Source: Anaeramoeba ignava
Lineage: Eukaryota > Metamonada > Anaeramoebidae
Length of the DNA stretch: 64,000 nt
Direction of reading: 5' to 3'
NCBI GenBank assembly: GCA_028826165.1
Contig: JAPDFW010000022.1
Coordinates: forward strand, 186,001 to 250,000
Shown here: positions 43,637-56,196 of the stretch, in pieces
Numbering within the stretch: the first letter of the stretch is position 1
Layout of the letters: each line of letters begins with the position of its first letter
Translations under genes and position numbers: made by a program
Notes under the pieces: generated by a model
The model's input: the letters and a program-made list of their open reading frames with translations, nothing else
What the model was told of the DNA's origin: nothing
Database searches by the model: none

Positions 43637-46600
43637 ATGAATTCAATCAAAATTTTTTTGAACTCATTTTTAATAATTTTTTTAATTGGAAAAGTAATAA
43701 CAGATACAGGATGTGATTTATATGTAAGCAAAACAGGAAATGACGGGAATCCAGGAACATTTGAATCACCTTGTTTAACAATAGAACACACAATAACTCT
43801 TTTGAATTCAACTCATACACGAATTTGTATTTCACCTGGAACTTATGTTTTAACTTCACCTTTATATCTTGAAAATGGTGATTGGGTTTTGAAATCACTT
43901 GGTGATAGAACTTCAACTTTTATTGATGGAGCTCAATCTATGGAATGTCTTCATATTGAATTAAGTGATGGTTTTCATCCAAAAGTTGAAGGTTTAACTT
44001 TTCAAAATTGTAGAAATACTTCTGCTTCTAATAATGGTAACTCAAGTTTCTAACATTTTTATTTATTTTTTTTTTTTAATTTTTTTTTGCTTTTTAGATC
44101 AACAAACCAGAAAAAATTTTTTTTAATTTTTTTGTTTACCTATCAAAAAATAACTATCAAATTTAAACAACAAAATAATTATTAATCAAATTTACTATTA
44201 AATTTAAAATCAAAAAATAACTATCAAATTTAAACAACAAAATAATTATTAATCAAAATTACTATTAAATTTAAACAACAAAATAACTATCAAATTTAAA
44301 CAACAAAATAACTATTAAATTTAAACAAAATAACTATCAAATTTAAACAATAAAATAATTATCAAATTAAAACAACAAAATAATTATCAAATTAAAACAA
44401 TAAATTTAAAACTAAAATAACTATCAAATTAAAACAACAAAATAATTATTAAATTTAAACAACAAAATAACTATCAAATTTAAACAATAAAATAATTATC
44501 AAATTAAAACAACAAAATAACTATCAAACAAAATAATTATTAAATTTAAACAACAAAATAATTATTAAATTTAACAACAAAATAACTATCAAATTTAAAC
44601 AACAAAATAATTATTAAATTTAAACAATAAAATAACTATTAAATTTAAACAACAAAATAACTATCAAATTTAAACAACAAAATAATTATCAAATTTAAAC
44701 AACAAAATAATTATCAAATTTAAACAATAAAATCAAATTTAAACAATAAAATAATTATCAAATTTAAACAATAAAATAATTATTAATCAAATTTAAACAA
44801 TAAAATAACTATTAATTAAAATAACTATTCAAATTTAAACAATAAAATAACTATTAATTAAAATTACTATTAAATTTAAACAACAAAATAACTATTAAAT
44901 TTAAACAACAAAATAATTATCAAATTTAAACAATAAAATAACTATTAATCAAATTTAAACAATAAAATAATTATTAAATTTAAACAATAAAATAACTATT
45001 AAATTTAAACAATAAAATAATTATCAAATTTAAACAACAAAATAATTATTAAACAAAATTTAAATTAATTATTAATTAAAATTTAAATTAAAAATTAAAT
45101 TAAAAAATTAAAAAGGAGGTGCAATTAATGCTTGGTGTTCTGCTTCTTATTATCAAGTCGAAATTAATTCTTGTGGATTTTACAATAATTCGGGACAAAG
45201 AGGAGGAGCAATTTATAGTGAAAATTGTCAAATGAAACTTAGTAATAACATTATTCAAAACAATTTTGCTGAAGATTCAGGAGGTGGTTTTTGTTGTTTC
45301 CTTTCAACATCAGTGCTTTCTGTACCAACATTATATTTCACCGACAATATATTTTCAAACAATTCCGTTTCAAATCCTTCAAAAAATAGCAATATTGAGA
45401 ATAAAGAAAACAGTTTGAATACCTTTTCTCCTCTTTCTTCATGTAAAAGAGATGCTACGCACAATGTAAATGATTGTGATGATTGTTTTAATGGTGGATC
45501 TTGTGGACTTGATGGTAGTTGTAGGTGTCTTCCTGGTTCTTATAGACCAGAATTAAATACAACTTTGTGTCCTTTTTGTTCTCCTGGAAAGTTTACTTCT
45601 AATATAAATGAAAATTATTGTAGAGATTGTGATCTAAATACTTTTTCAGCATATTATGGTTCTACTATTTGTGATTCTTGTCCAGCAGGAACTGTAACTA
45701 TTGGAACTGGTAATTACATTATAGATATTTAATTTAATATTTTAATATTTAATTTAATTTAATAGAATATTTATTTCAATATTTATTTTAATATTGATTT
45801 TAATATTTATTTTAATATTTAATTTAATATTTATTTTAATATTCAATTTAATATTTATTTCAATATTTATTTTAATATTTTAATATTTAAATATTCTTAG
45901 GCCAAATTGAATGCACTCCAGTTGAAGTCCAAAACCTCCAAGCAACTAATATTCTTTCAAGTGAATTCACATTAGAATGGGATCCACCAAGTCAATTTTC
46001 AGTAACAAATTATAACATCTATTACAGTTACAATGATAGCGTTGAATGGGATCAAATCACAATATCGAATGAAACAAGCTACACATTCAGTAACATTTTC
46101 TCAGGAAATTACAGTGTAAAAATCCAAGGAATCAACAATCAAGGAGAAGGATTAAACAGCACTATAATAGATATTGAAACACTTCCACCAGGCCAACCAA
46201 GTGCACCAATAGTGGTTATAAACGAGACTGAATTCTCACCAACTTCTTTTGGAGTTTCATGGAGCATTCCAAATCACGGTGGATCACCTATTGATCATTA
46301 TAATATCACGTTTTATCCACAAGGTCAGCCAGAAAGCATTGTTAATAACAGTGTGCCCTATACACAACTTTGGTTTACTGCAACAGATTTATTAAGTGGT
46401 GAATATGTTGTTAATGTGCGCGCAGTTTCTACTGTTGAAGGAATTTGGTCAGATCCTAAACTCGTTTGGACTCATATGGCTGTAGTTCCTTCTGTCATGG
46501 ATCCTGTCAATATAGATATTCAATATCCTGATGGATTCAGAGTCTCATGGATACCTCCTGATTCAAATGGTGGACAAGAAATTGTTAAGTATGAAATTGA

Positions 46601-49600
46601 GATGACTCCAGAAGAAGGTTCTGTAAAAACTTATACTGCTAATCCTAGTCCGTTATATAAAACAATTACTGGATTATTGACTGGAAATTTTTCTTTTAGA
46701 ATTCGTGCAGATAACGGAATAACTCCAAAAGCAGATTACAGTGAGTTTGTCAATGCAACAACTGCTGATCCTACAGCTCCATATAAACCAGGTAGTTTGA
46801 GACTTTATTCCGCTTATTCATATTATATTTACATGCGATGGAATGCGCCAAGAACAGGAGGATCACCAATAACTGATTACTATTTCCAACATCGTAAACA
46901 AGGAGATACTACTTGGATTACTAATCACATTCAATATGCTACCACTTATTATTATGTATATCCTCTTCTTAATGGAACTTATGAATTCCAAGTTGCTGCA
47001 TGTAATATCATCGGATGCGGACCTTATTCTAACATTGCAACAGAATCAACAGCAGAACCAACTATTCCTAGTTACATTTACAGTGTTACTAAAACTGACG
47101 GAAATTCAACATCAATTACAATTTCTTGGTCTGCTCCTTCAAATGGTGGACTTGAGATTGATAACTACTCTGTTATGTATACTGTATCTGGAGGCACTGA
47201 GTTCATCGAAATTCTGACAAATTCAACAGAAACAACTTGGACTGTCAATGATCTTGAATCAGGAAGTTATGATTTCAAAGTTTATGCACATAACGCTATT
47301 GGATGGTCAAGTTACGCTTATATATCCACCTTTTCAACAGATCCAACTCAATCACCAAGTCCTGTTGGAACAATAACTCAAATCAATGAATCATCAACAA
47401 CAATTACTTTGGAATGGTCAAAGCCTTCAACAGGCGGAAGAGAAATTTTGAAATATCACATCGATTTCCATTCGTTCCAATCACAAGAATGGCAAGAGGC
47501 TGTATATGATCTTGAAGGAGAAGCACCTGACACACTCAACTTCACAATTACATCTCTTCTTTCTGATAATTATACTGTTCGTATTGCTGCTGAGAATGTC
47601 AACGGTGTTGGCAATTTTTCTTCCGAACAAAACTTCACAACTGATCCCCCAACAACACCCGGTTTGCCGCGCAATATTACTCTTTTGGATTTCTCGCAAA
47701 CATCTATTCATTTGAGTTGGGAATATCCAGAAAACAATGGAGGAGAAGAAATCACTAATTTTATCGTTTATTACTTTGGACAAACAGAAAACATGACTGG
47801 TTTCATGGAAATTGAAAACATCAGCGAATGCATGATCGAAGGCTTGTACACAGATAATTATAGTGTCTTAATTGCGGCACAGAATCCTCAGGGAGTTGGA
47901 GACAATGAAACATTTTTTGCAGTTATGGATATCGAACCAGGAATTCCAGAAAATGTACAGAATATTGAGCATGTCGCAGCAACAGCAACAACAATCACAC
48001 TTCAATGGGATGCTGTGAATAATAACGGGAGAAAAATACTTTACTATCTTGTGGATTATCTTCCTCAGGATCCTAAATACGGGGGAGAAAAAGAAGACAA
48101 CATCACAACAGCCGATAATCCAATTCTTCACACAATCCAAAATCTCTATTCAGGAAACTACTGGGTGACTATATATGCATACAATTCTATTGGTAATTCC
48201 GAGTCGAATCAGGTTCTTGTGTGGACTACAGAACCTGTTGCTCCTGGAATTGTATCAAACCTTCAAGGAGCACCGTTATCACCAGTTTCGATCTCATTGA
48301 CATGGGATGTACCGAATCACGGAGGAAGATTTCTCGAATATTATCTTGTCAAGTACAACTGCAGTGTTCTTGGGATAAACGGGATAGTTATCAACACAAG
48401 CTCGACCGAGCCAGTATGGAATGTGACAGGATTACTTTCATCAAATTACACTTTTGTTATTAAAGCAGCAAATAGTGAAGGTATTTGTGAAAGTTGGAGC
48501 AATCCAAAAACAGTGAGCACAAACCCTCCTGAAGCACCAAGCACTGTTGGCGATGCACAAGTAACTCGCCAGCTTAGAACCCTTCTTGATGTCGAGTGGA
48601 CACCTCCTGATTACAACGGCGGTTGGCCTATTGCTTACTACAATATCTCCTGGGAAGGTTTCAATGTTTCTGGTTCTGGTTCTTCAGCTGTCAACTCATT
48701 CCAAATTGACGGTTTGATTTTGAATTCTTTTTATAACGTTACAATCACTGCTTCAAATGGCTTTAATTCCAGTGCTCCAAAAGTTTTTGAACTCCAAACT
48801 GCCCCAGCCTATCCTGCTCAAGTAACAGGTGTTTTTGCCTCTGAATACGCGCCTGATTACTTTGTTGTCCAGTGGAATCTTCTGGATGATCCTGATTTGA
48901 CTTCTTACTTTATTTCGCTTGGATCACAAAATCAATCACTCAACATCTCAGGCATCAATCCTTCCTCCAACATGCGATTGATAACAAATCTCATTCCCGC
49001 AACAAACTATTCTGTTCGTGTGTGTGGATACATTGACCAAATGCAGGGTATTTGGAGTCAAACTGCTGTCATCCGCACAAACAATTCCGTTCCTGGTGCA
49101 GTTTTTGGTATTTACACAACCGAATCCACACAAACAACATTAAGCATTGCCTGGGAAGAAGCGATCGGGAATGGTCTTGAGATCGACTATTATTCAGTTA
49201 CGATTCTCTCTTCGCAAGGAAATCCGATAAACACTCTGTCTGTTATTGGATTAAGTACAACCGTTGGAGGCTTGACTGCAGACACACTGTACCAAGTTAA
49301 TGTCGTTGCACATAATGATCTCGGATTGGGCGCATCGTCCTCGAGTGCATGGCTTAGGACGGCTAGCGAGGAGTCTTCTCAATCAAACAAAGGACTTGCT
49401 GCTGGTCTTGGTTCAACTCTTGGTGCTTTCGCAATTATTTCTGTTTTTGCTGTGTTGTGGTACAAGAAGAAAACAAAGAAAATAAAACTTCCTCCTCCGC
49501 CAAACTTCGATCCCTTCAAGTTCGGAAAGATATACGAGGCAAGCTTCTCTTCAGAACAACATTCCAAAATAAAATCACTCGATCCTCTTATCGATCTTCT

Positions 49601-50983
49601 TTTTGATGGCGAGTTCACTTTGGTTCGCGCGCTTTTCCGCATTATAAGATCAGCTGATTCCGAATCACTCTGCAAATCTCTCACTTTTCTTTTTGAAAAA
49701 CATAACTCAGAAGCAATAGATCTGATCAATCTTTCCATTCGCGATGAAGTTTCTCGCATTATCACATCCTCAACACTCTTCAGAAGCAACAGTTATGCCA
49801 GCAAGATCCTTTCTACATACGCAAAGCTCCATGGTCTTCCTTATCTCTATCGCACAATTGCTATTGAAGTTTTTGAAATTTGCAACGAGCTTGTTGATTC
49901 TGTTGAGGTTGATGAGCGACAACTGAAAAATTTAGATCTTGAAGACTCTGATTGTAAATCTAGTACTGATGACCAGATCACCCAAGATGTTGATGTTAAT
50001 AAATGGCGTCTTCTTCTTACCACGCAGAAGATTCTTCAGCGTATTTTCAAATCAATTTCCAAAATGCCTCCACAATTCAGAACCATTTCTCACGAACTAA
50101 GTTCTCAAGTGAGAGCAAAGTTTGAAGGCCAAGAACGCATTGCTGTTGCGTCTTTTATTTTCCTTCGTTTTATTTGCCCTTCAATTACTGCTCCTGAAGC
50201 TTATGGTCTTGTTCGTGAATTACCAAGCGACAGTGCTCGTCGTCATTTGATTTTGGTGACTAAAACTCTTCAAAATGTTGCTAACGGAACAAATTTCAGA
50301 GGGGATGGTGTTATGCAAGATCTTTCTGTTTTTGTAACAACAAATCAACCACGAGCTAATCAGGTAATTTTATTTTTTGAATAATTTTTAAATGATTTTT
50401 AAATGATTTTTAAATGATTTTTAAATAATTTTATTTTTTGAATAATTTTTGAATAATTTTATTTTTAAATAATTTTATTTTAAATAATTTTATTTTAAAT
50501 AATTTTTTTTTGAATAATTTTATTTTTTGTTCCACTTTTTTAAATAATTCTATTTTTTGTTCCACTTTTTTGAATAATTTTATTTTGAATAATTCTTTTT
50601 TGAATAATTCTATTTTTTGTTCCACTTTTTTGAATAATTTTATTTTGAATAATTCTATTTTTTGTTCCACTTTTTTGAATAATTCTTTTTTCACCTTTTT
50701 CTCATCTCTCTTTTTTATAATTTTTTTTATTTTTCTTTCTTTTTCTTTTTAGTTCTTTGATGCTATTTCTCAACCTATTCAAGATTATCAAGATCCTATT
50801 CCTGTTTCTTTTCCTCCTCAAGTAATTCAAAGTTCAAAAGCAATTATTCATCGTTATATGTGTCAAAATAAAGAACGTCTATTAAAAGATTTAGAAGAAA
50901 ATGCTCCTAAATTAAAGGTTCAACTTGAAAAACAACTCAATGAACTTGGAGAACCAATTCCACTTCAATACACAAAAATATGA
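43637..50983 (+). CDS. FN3 receptor with cytosolic RasGAP domain, four exons
   Basis: Exons are 43637-44036, 45116-45709, 45901-50363 and 50753-50983; phases fit and give 1895 residues. A signal peptide (IFLNSFLIIFLIGKVIT) leads into a parallel beta-helix region (about 25-255; CLTIEHTI, GGAIYSENC), a Cys-rich EGF/ephrin-receptor-like module (about 265-330) and 12 FN3 domains (about 335-1485). One membrane segment follows (about 1497-1519, before KKKTKK) and then a RasGAP domain (about 1540-1870). The RasGAP part has the arginine-finger motif TLFRSNS (R1626), FLRFICPSI (R1754) and KTLQNVANGT. It should therefore switch off Ras-type GTPases under control of an extracellular sensor; that coupling is inferred. 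Confidence 0.85.
44100..45060 (+). repeat. repeat-filled intron 1 of the RasGAP receptor
   Basis: Imperfect units close to AACAAAATAATTATCAAATTTA (about 22 bp) fill this intron (44037-45115). Units vary between ATTATC, ACTATT and ACTATC. No coding frame crosses it. Confidence 0.9.
50500..50700 (+). repeat. TTCCACTTTTT-containing intron repeat
   Basis: In intron 3 of the RasGAP receptor (50364-50752) a unit with TTTTTTGTTCCACTTTTTT and AATAATTCTATT is repeated four times. The preceding 120 bases repeat AATAATTTTATTTT. Confidence 0.8.
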
Positions 50984-52212
50984 TTGAAATGTTTTTTTTT
51001 TTGAATTTTTCTTTTATTTTTTCTTTTTAATTTTCAAAAACAAATGTTTTCTTTTTTCTTTTCAATTTCTAATTTTCAAAAACAAAAATGATTTTTCAAA
51101 TTCGATTTTAATTTTGATTTTGATTTTGGTTTTGATTTTAATTTTGATTTTAATTTTGATTTGATTTTGAATTTATTTGATTTTTATTTGATTTGATTTT
51201 GATTTGATTTTGATTTTGATTTTTGATCCTAATTTAAAGGTTCAATTTTGATTTGATTTTGGTTTTGAATTTGATTTTGATTTGATTTTGAGTTTTGATT
51301 TAATTTGATTTTAATTTTGATTTAATTTTCTTTTTGATTTAATTTTGATTTAATTTGATTTTTTGATTTAATTTGATTTTGATTTTGGTTTTGATTTTAA
51401 TTTGATTTTAATTTTGAATTTTAATTTGATTTTTAATTTGATTTTGATTTTGAATTTGATTTTGATTTTTGATTTTGATTTTAATTTTGATTTTGATTTT
51501 TGATTTTAATTTGATTTTGATTTTGATTTAATTTGATTTTGAATTTAATTTGATTTTGATTTTGATTTTAATTTGATTTTAATTTTGATTTTAATTTAAT
51601 TTTAATTAATTTTTGAATTTTGATTTTGATTTTGGATTTGATTTGATTTTGATTTTGATTTTGATTTTTGATTTTGATTTTGATTTTGATTTTGATTTTG
51701 ATTTTGATTTTGATTTTGATTTTTGATTTTGATTTTGATTTGATTTTAATTTGATTTTGATTTTTGATTTGATTTTTAATTTGATTTTTGATTTTAATTT
51801 TTGATTTTAATTTTGATTTTGATTTTTGATTTAATTTTGATTTTGATTTGATTTGAGTTTGATTTTGATTTTAATTTTAATTTAATTTGATTTAATTTGA
51901 TTTTGATTTAATTTTGATTTTGATTTAATTTGATTTGATTTTAATTTGATTTTGATTTTGATTTAAATTTGATTTTGATTTAAATTTGATTTTGATTTAA
52001 ATTTGATTTTGATTTGATTTTATTTGATTTTGATTTGATTTTAATTTTGATTTTGATTTTGATTTTGATTTGATTTGGATTTGATTTTAATTTTGATTTG
52101 AATTAATTTGATTTTGATTTTGATTTTGATTTTAATTTGATTTGATTTTAAATTTAATTTGATTTTGATTTTGATTTTTATTTGATTTGGATTTTGATTT
52201 TGATTTTGATTT
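50984..52212. repeat. TTTTGA hexamer array
   Basis: After a short 3' flank, about 1.1 kb consists of ATTTTG hexamers with TTAATT and TTTGAT variants. It runs up to the stop codon of the small leftward gene at 52213. No gene is supported inside it. Confidence 0.9.
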
Positions 52213-52553
52213 TCATTTCATTAAAATTTGAAGTGCTCCTTTTAAATTAGTTTCTTTTTTTTCAATTTCATTTTTTAAATTTATAATTTGCTTTTCAATT
52301 AAAATTAATTTATCTGTTTTATTTTCAGTTTCTATTTTTTGAGATTTAAGTTTTTCCATAAAATCTTTTTTACAATTATCCATTTGATTTATAATTTCTA
52401 TAAAGTTTTCTGTTTGTTTAATTTTATTAATTCTAAATTAAAAAATTAAAAAATTAAATGTTTTGTTTTGTTTTGTTTTGTTTTGTTTTTGTTCTAAAAG
52501 AAAAATCCAAACATTTCTTCTTGAAATTTTTGATTTTCTTCAAGAGAATTCAT
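52213..52553 (-). CDS. small coiled-coil protein, two exons
   Basis: Exons (minus) are 52553-52513 and 52432-52213, giving 86 residues. Almost the whole protein is a heptad-like helix (FIEIINQMDNCKKDFMEKL; LILIEKQIINLKNEIEKKE). I do not recognise the family; subunits of BLOC-, Mediator- or kinetochore-type complexes can look like this. The donor is GTTTGG, which is unusual, but the same GTTTG form is used in two other genes here. Consistent phase and an in-frame ATG support it. Confidence 0.5.
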
Positions 52554-52802
52554 TTAAATTAATTTTTCTTAATGAATGAAAGAAAAAAAAAAAAGCAAAT
52601 AATAAGAAAGAAAATTGAAGAAAATTAAAATAAAAAAAATGATTCTCTTTAAAATTAAAAAAAAAAGAAAATTTTTGAAATTCTTTTTTTTTTTAAAAAA
52701 AAATCAAAATAGAAATGAAAATGGAGATCAAATCAAATCAAATCAAATCAAATCAATTTAAATCAAATCAATTTAAATCAAATCAATCCAAATCAATCCA
52801 AA

Positions 52803-55800
52803 TCAAATGATAATGCAACACTTGCAAGTTGTTGAATCATGTTTGTTTTTAGCAATCAAAATTGAAGTTTCATCATTTTCATCTTCTTGGTCAATAACTT
52901 GACCTTTTTCTTCTTGAGTTGAGTTATCACCAATAGTATCATTTCCTTTAATTTCGTCAACAGGATCACTTTCACTATCACTACTTTCAGTTGTTGTTGT
53001 TGTTGTTGAAGAGTCATGTTTTTTCTGTTTTTTCTGTTTTTTTTCTTTTTCTTTTTCTTTTTCTTTTTCTTTTTCTTTTTCTTTTTCTTTTTCATCTTCT
53101 TTTTCATTTTCATCTTGTTTTTCTAAAACTTCAAGATCCTTTTTGAATGAAACTGATCTGTTTTGATCTTTTTTCCCTGAATGAGATCTACTTTTTTTCA
53201 AAATGGAATTTGTTCTTTTTCCTTTTTTTTTCTCTTGGTTATCATTCTCGTTAATATCATCATCTTCAAAATCAGTTGAAATTAATTTTTCATCATCTCC
53301 ACTTGGTAAATTCAAAGAGAATGTAAATAATTTCCAAGGATGGAATTTACTTTCTGATTCGTGTGTTTGAATTGAAACCCATGATGATACAAGTGTTTGT
53401 AATTTTTGTTCTTTTTTTTCCATTCGACAAGTTTTATCTTTTTTGTATATCTTTGCTTTTGAAAATTTGGAAAGGATTTTATTCCATTTTTCAAGTTCTT
53501 CTTTTTTTGGGAATTCAATTGTCATTTGCCATTTTTGTGTTGTAATTTTGAGTTTGTTATCTGGAAGAGGAGAGAATTGGGAGTTATCAATAATAATTGA
53601 ATCAATTAAAGTTTCGAGAGACTAAATTTTTAAATAATTTTTATAAATTTGATATAAATAAATTTTATAAATTTAATATAAATTTAATATAAATAATTTT
53701 ATAAATTTAATGTAAATAATTTTATAAATTTAATATAAATTTGATGTAAATAAATTTGATGTAAATAAATTTTATAAATTTGATATAAGTAATTTTTATA
53801 AATTTGATATAAATAAATTTTATAAATTTAATATAAATAATTTTATAAATTTAATATAAATAATTTTTATAAATTTGATTTTAAATAAATTTAATATAAA
53901 TTTTATATAAATTTTATAAATTTGATATAAATAATTTTTATAAATTTAATATAAATTTAATATAATTTTTATAAATTTAATATAAATAAATTTGTTATAA
54001 TTTTATATAAATAATTTTTATAAATTTAATATAAATAAATTTTATAAATTTAATGTAAATAATTTTTATAAATTTGATATAAATAATTTTATAAATTTGT
54101 TTTAAATAATTTTTATAAATTTGATATAAATTTCATGTAAATAATTTTTATAAATTTGATATAAATTTAATATAAATTTAATATTTAAATAAATTTGATA
54201 TAAATAATTTTTATAAATTTAATAAATAATTTTTATAAATTTAAATTTAAATAATTTTTATAAATTTAATGTAAATAATTTTTATAAATTTGATATAAAT
54301 TTAATGTAAATAAATTTTATAAATTTTATATAAATAATTTTTATAAATTTTATATAAATAATTTTTATAAATTTTATATAAATATTTTTTATAAATTTCA
54401 TGTAAATAATTTTTATAAATTTAATGTAAATAATTTTTATAAATTTTTTTAAATAATTTTTATAAATTTGTTTTAAATAATTTTTATAAATTTGTTTTAA
54501 ATAATTTTATAAATTTAATATAAATAATTTTTATAAATTTCATTTAAATAGTTTTTAAAATTGTTTGTAGTTTTTAAAATTGTAGTTATAAAATCACCTC
54601 ATTTTGGAAAACAAATAAAATCTTCCATTTCAAAACTAAAAATAATTGCTTCCATGAATCATTTTCAGATATTATAACTCGCATTAAACCTTGATGCTTA
54701 GAATTTTTAATCCATTCTTTTCCATATAAAGCAAGTTCCTTACAAGAATCCTTTGCTTCTTCAAATTTTCCAAGTTTGAAACCTGTTATTGATTTTCTTA
54801 AATAAAGAACAGGATTTATTCGACTAACATCAATTGCTTCATTTAATAATTCATCACATTTCTCAAAATTGTTTTCCATAAATTCTTTTTTCTCATTTTC
54901 AAGAATATTATTAATTTTTGCAATTGAAATCTTATGCAAAGTACCTTGAATTCCTTCTTGAATATTTTGTTCAAGTGGATTAATACTTTTTGCTTTCTCT
55001 AAAAATTGTAATGCTTCTTCAAATCGATTCAAAAAAAACAAAGTGATTGCGTGTCGAAATAAAGCCTAAATAATAAAAATAATAATATTTTTTTTTTCAA
55101 TAAAAAAAATTTAATTACATGAAATGAAATGAAATCCAAAGAAATATTTTATTTTTATATATTTTTTATTTTCATTATTAATTTACATATTCAGATTGGT
55201 CATTCATTTGCAAAAGTTTTGATGTATCAGTTAGTGCTTCTTCATGTTTTCGTAAAGCATTTAATGAGGCAGAACGATAAGACATAATATCATACTGAAT
55301 TTTTTCAGGGAAATCAGGAACTGTAAGTAATTCTGTAAAATTTTCAGTTGCCTTTTCATATTCTTGATTATTAAACATTTTGACAGTTTCATAAATTTTT
55401 TTCCAAGAATCAGGATAACTAAAGGAAATCTCGATATTAAGAATTAATGAATACTGGTCTTGTTCTAATAAATGACTTTTTAAATTGAGGTCCAATTTTT
55501 GTTTTGCGTCTTTTTCAATTTCTGACATATCAAAAAGAGTATCTCCAAGAAAACCTTCTTGTGATTTATCATCTGTCCAAACACTGAATTTAAAATAGGG
55601 TTTTATTCTTTGAATTTTTCTGTTAAAGAACCAAGAAAGAAAGCAAAAAAAAATATTGGGTTAAAAATTTTCTTTTTAAAAGAAAGAGAGAAAAAAATTT
55701 TTTTTTTGCTTTTTTTTTTTTAAAAAACAAAAAAAGAAAATAATTGTTGTTTACATTTGAAAGGGATCATTCCAAATAACAGCTCCATTACTTAATTGTC

Positions 55801-56076
55801 CTAGTTTTGTTTTGTGGGTTTCTTTTTCTATTGTAAAAGCACAAAAAATATTTTGAGAATGAAGCACTTTTGTTGTTTTAATTTGAATAACTTTTCCAAA
55901 AAACAAATTAAAAAAAAAAAATTTATTAATAAAAAAAAAATTCGTAACAAATTAGAAAAAAAAAAAGAAAAAAAATTTTTTTAATAAAAAACATTTTTGT
56001 AAAAGAAAAAAGAAAAAAAAAATTTTTAATTAATATTTTTATAAATACTTTTTAAATCTAGTAATCCTTCAGACAT
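52803..56076 (-). CDS. C2-TPR-PH protein with C-terminal CaaX box, five exons
   Basis: Exons (minus) are 56076-56049, 55890-55755, 55619-55187, 55065-54598 and 53621-52803; phases fit and give 627 residues. Residues about 5-115 look like a C2 domain (LLDLKIIQIKT, AVIWNDPFQ, FKFSVWTDDKSQEGFLG). TPR-like helices follow (about 120-315; SWKKIYETVKMF, EALQFLEKAKSINP). A PH domain spans the 4/5 junction (about 320-405; WKQLFLVLKWKILFVF, KKEELEKWNKIL). A Lys/Glu repeat (53041-53095) and a Ser/Thr tract precede the C-terminus CKCCIII, a CaaX-type signal with extra Cys for palmitoylation. A membrane scaffold is likely. Intron 4 is repeat-filled. Confidence 0.75.
53630..54560 (-). repeat. repeat-filled intron 4 of the C2-TPR-PH gene
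   Basis: Imperfect units near ATAATTTTTATAAATTTGATATAA (about 24 bp, or two 12-bp halves) make up almost all of the 976-nt intron (53622-54597). Confidence 0.9.
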
Positions 56077-56090
56077 TTTTTTTTTGTAAT

Positions 56091-56110
56091 AAGATAAGAT
56101 AAGATAAGAA
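56091..56110. promoter_or_regulatory. triple GATA motif in a divergent promoter
   Basis: AAGATAAGATAAGATAAG lies in the 120-bp space between two divergent starts (56076 leftward, 56197 rightward). Three AGATAA words at 5-bp spacing match the consensus bound by GATA-type zinc fingers. No factor is known here; a chance micro-repeat is possible. Confidence 0.35.
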
Positions 56111-56196
56111 GATGAAGAAAAAAAATGAAAAAACAAAATTTTTTTATTTTTCATTTTTTTTTTCTAATTTAAAACAAAAACAAAAACAAAAACAAA

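Noticed and set aside
45255-50384. Other open frames on both strands within the receptor exon
   Set aside because: They overlap a single long conserved frame with clear FN3 and RasGAP motifs and have no homology of their own.
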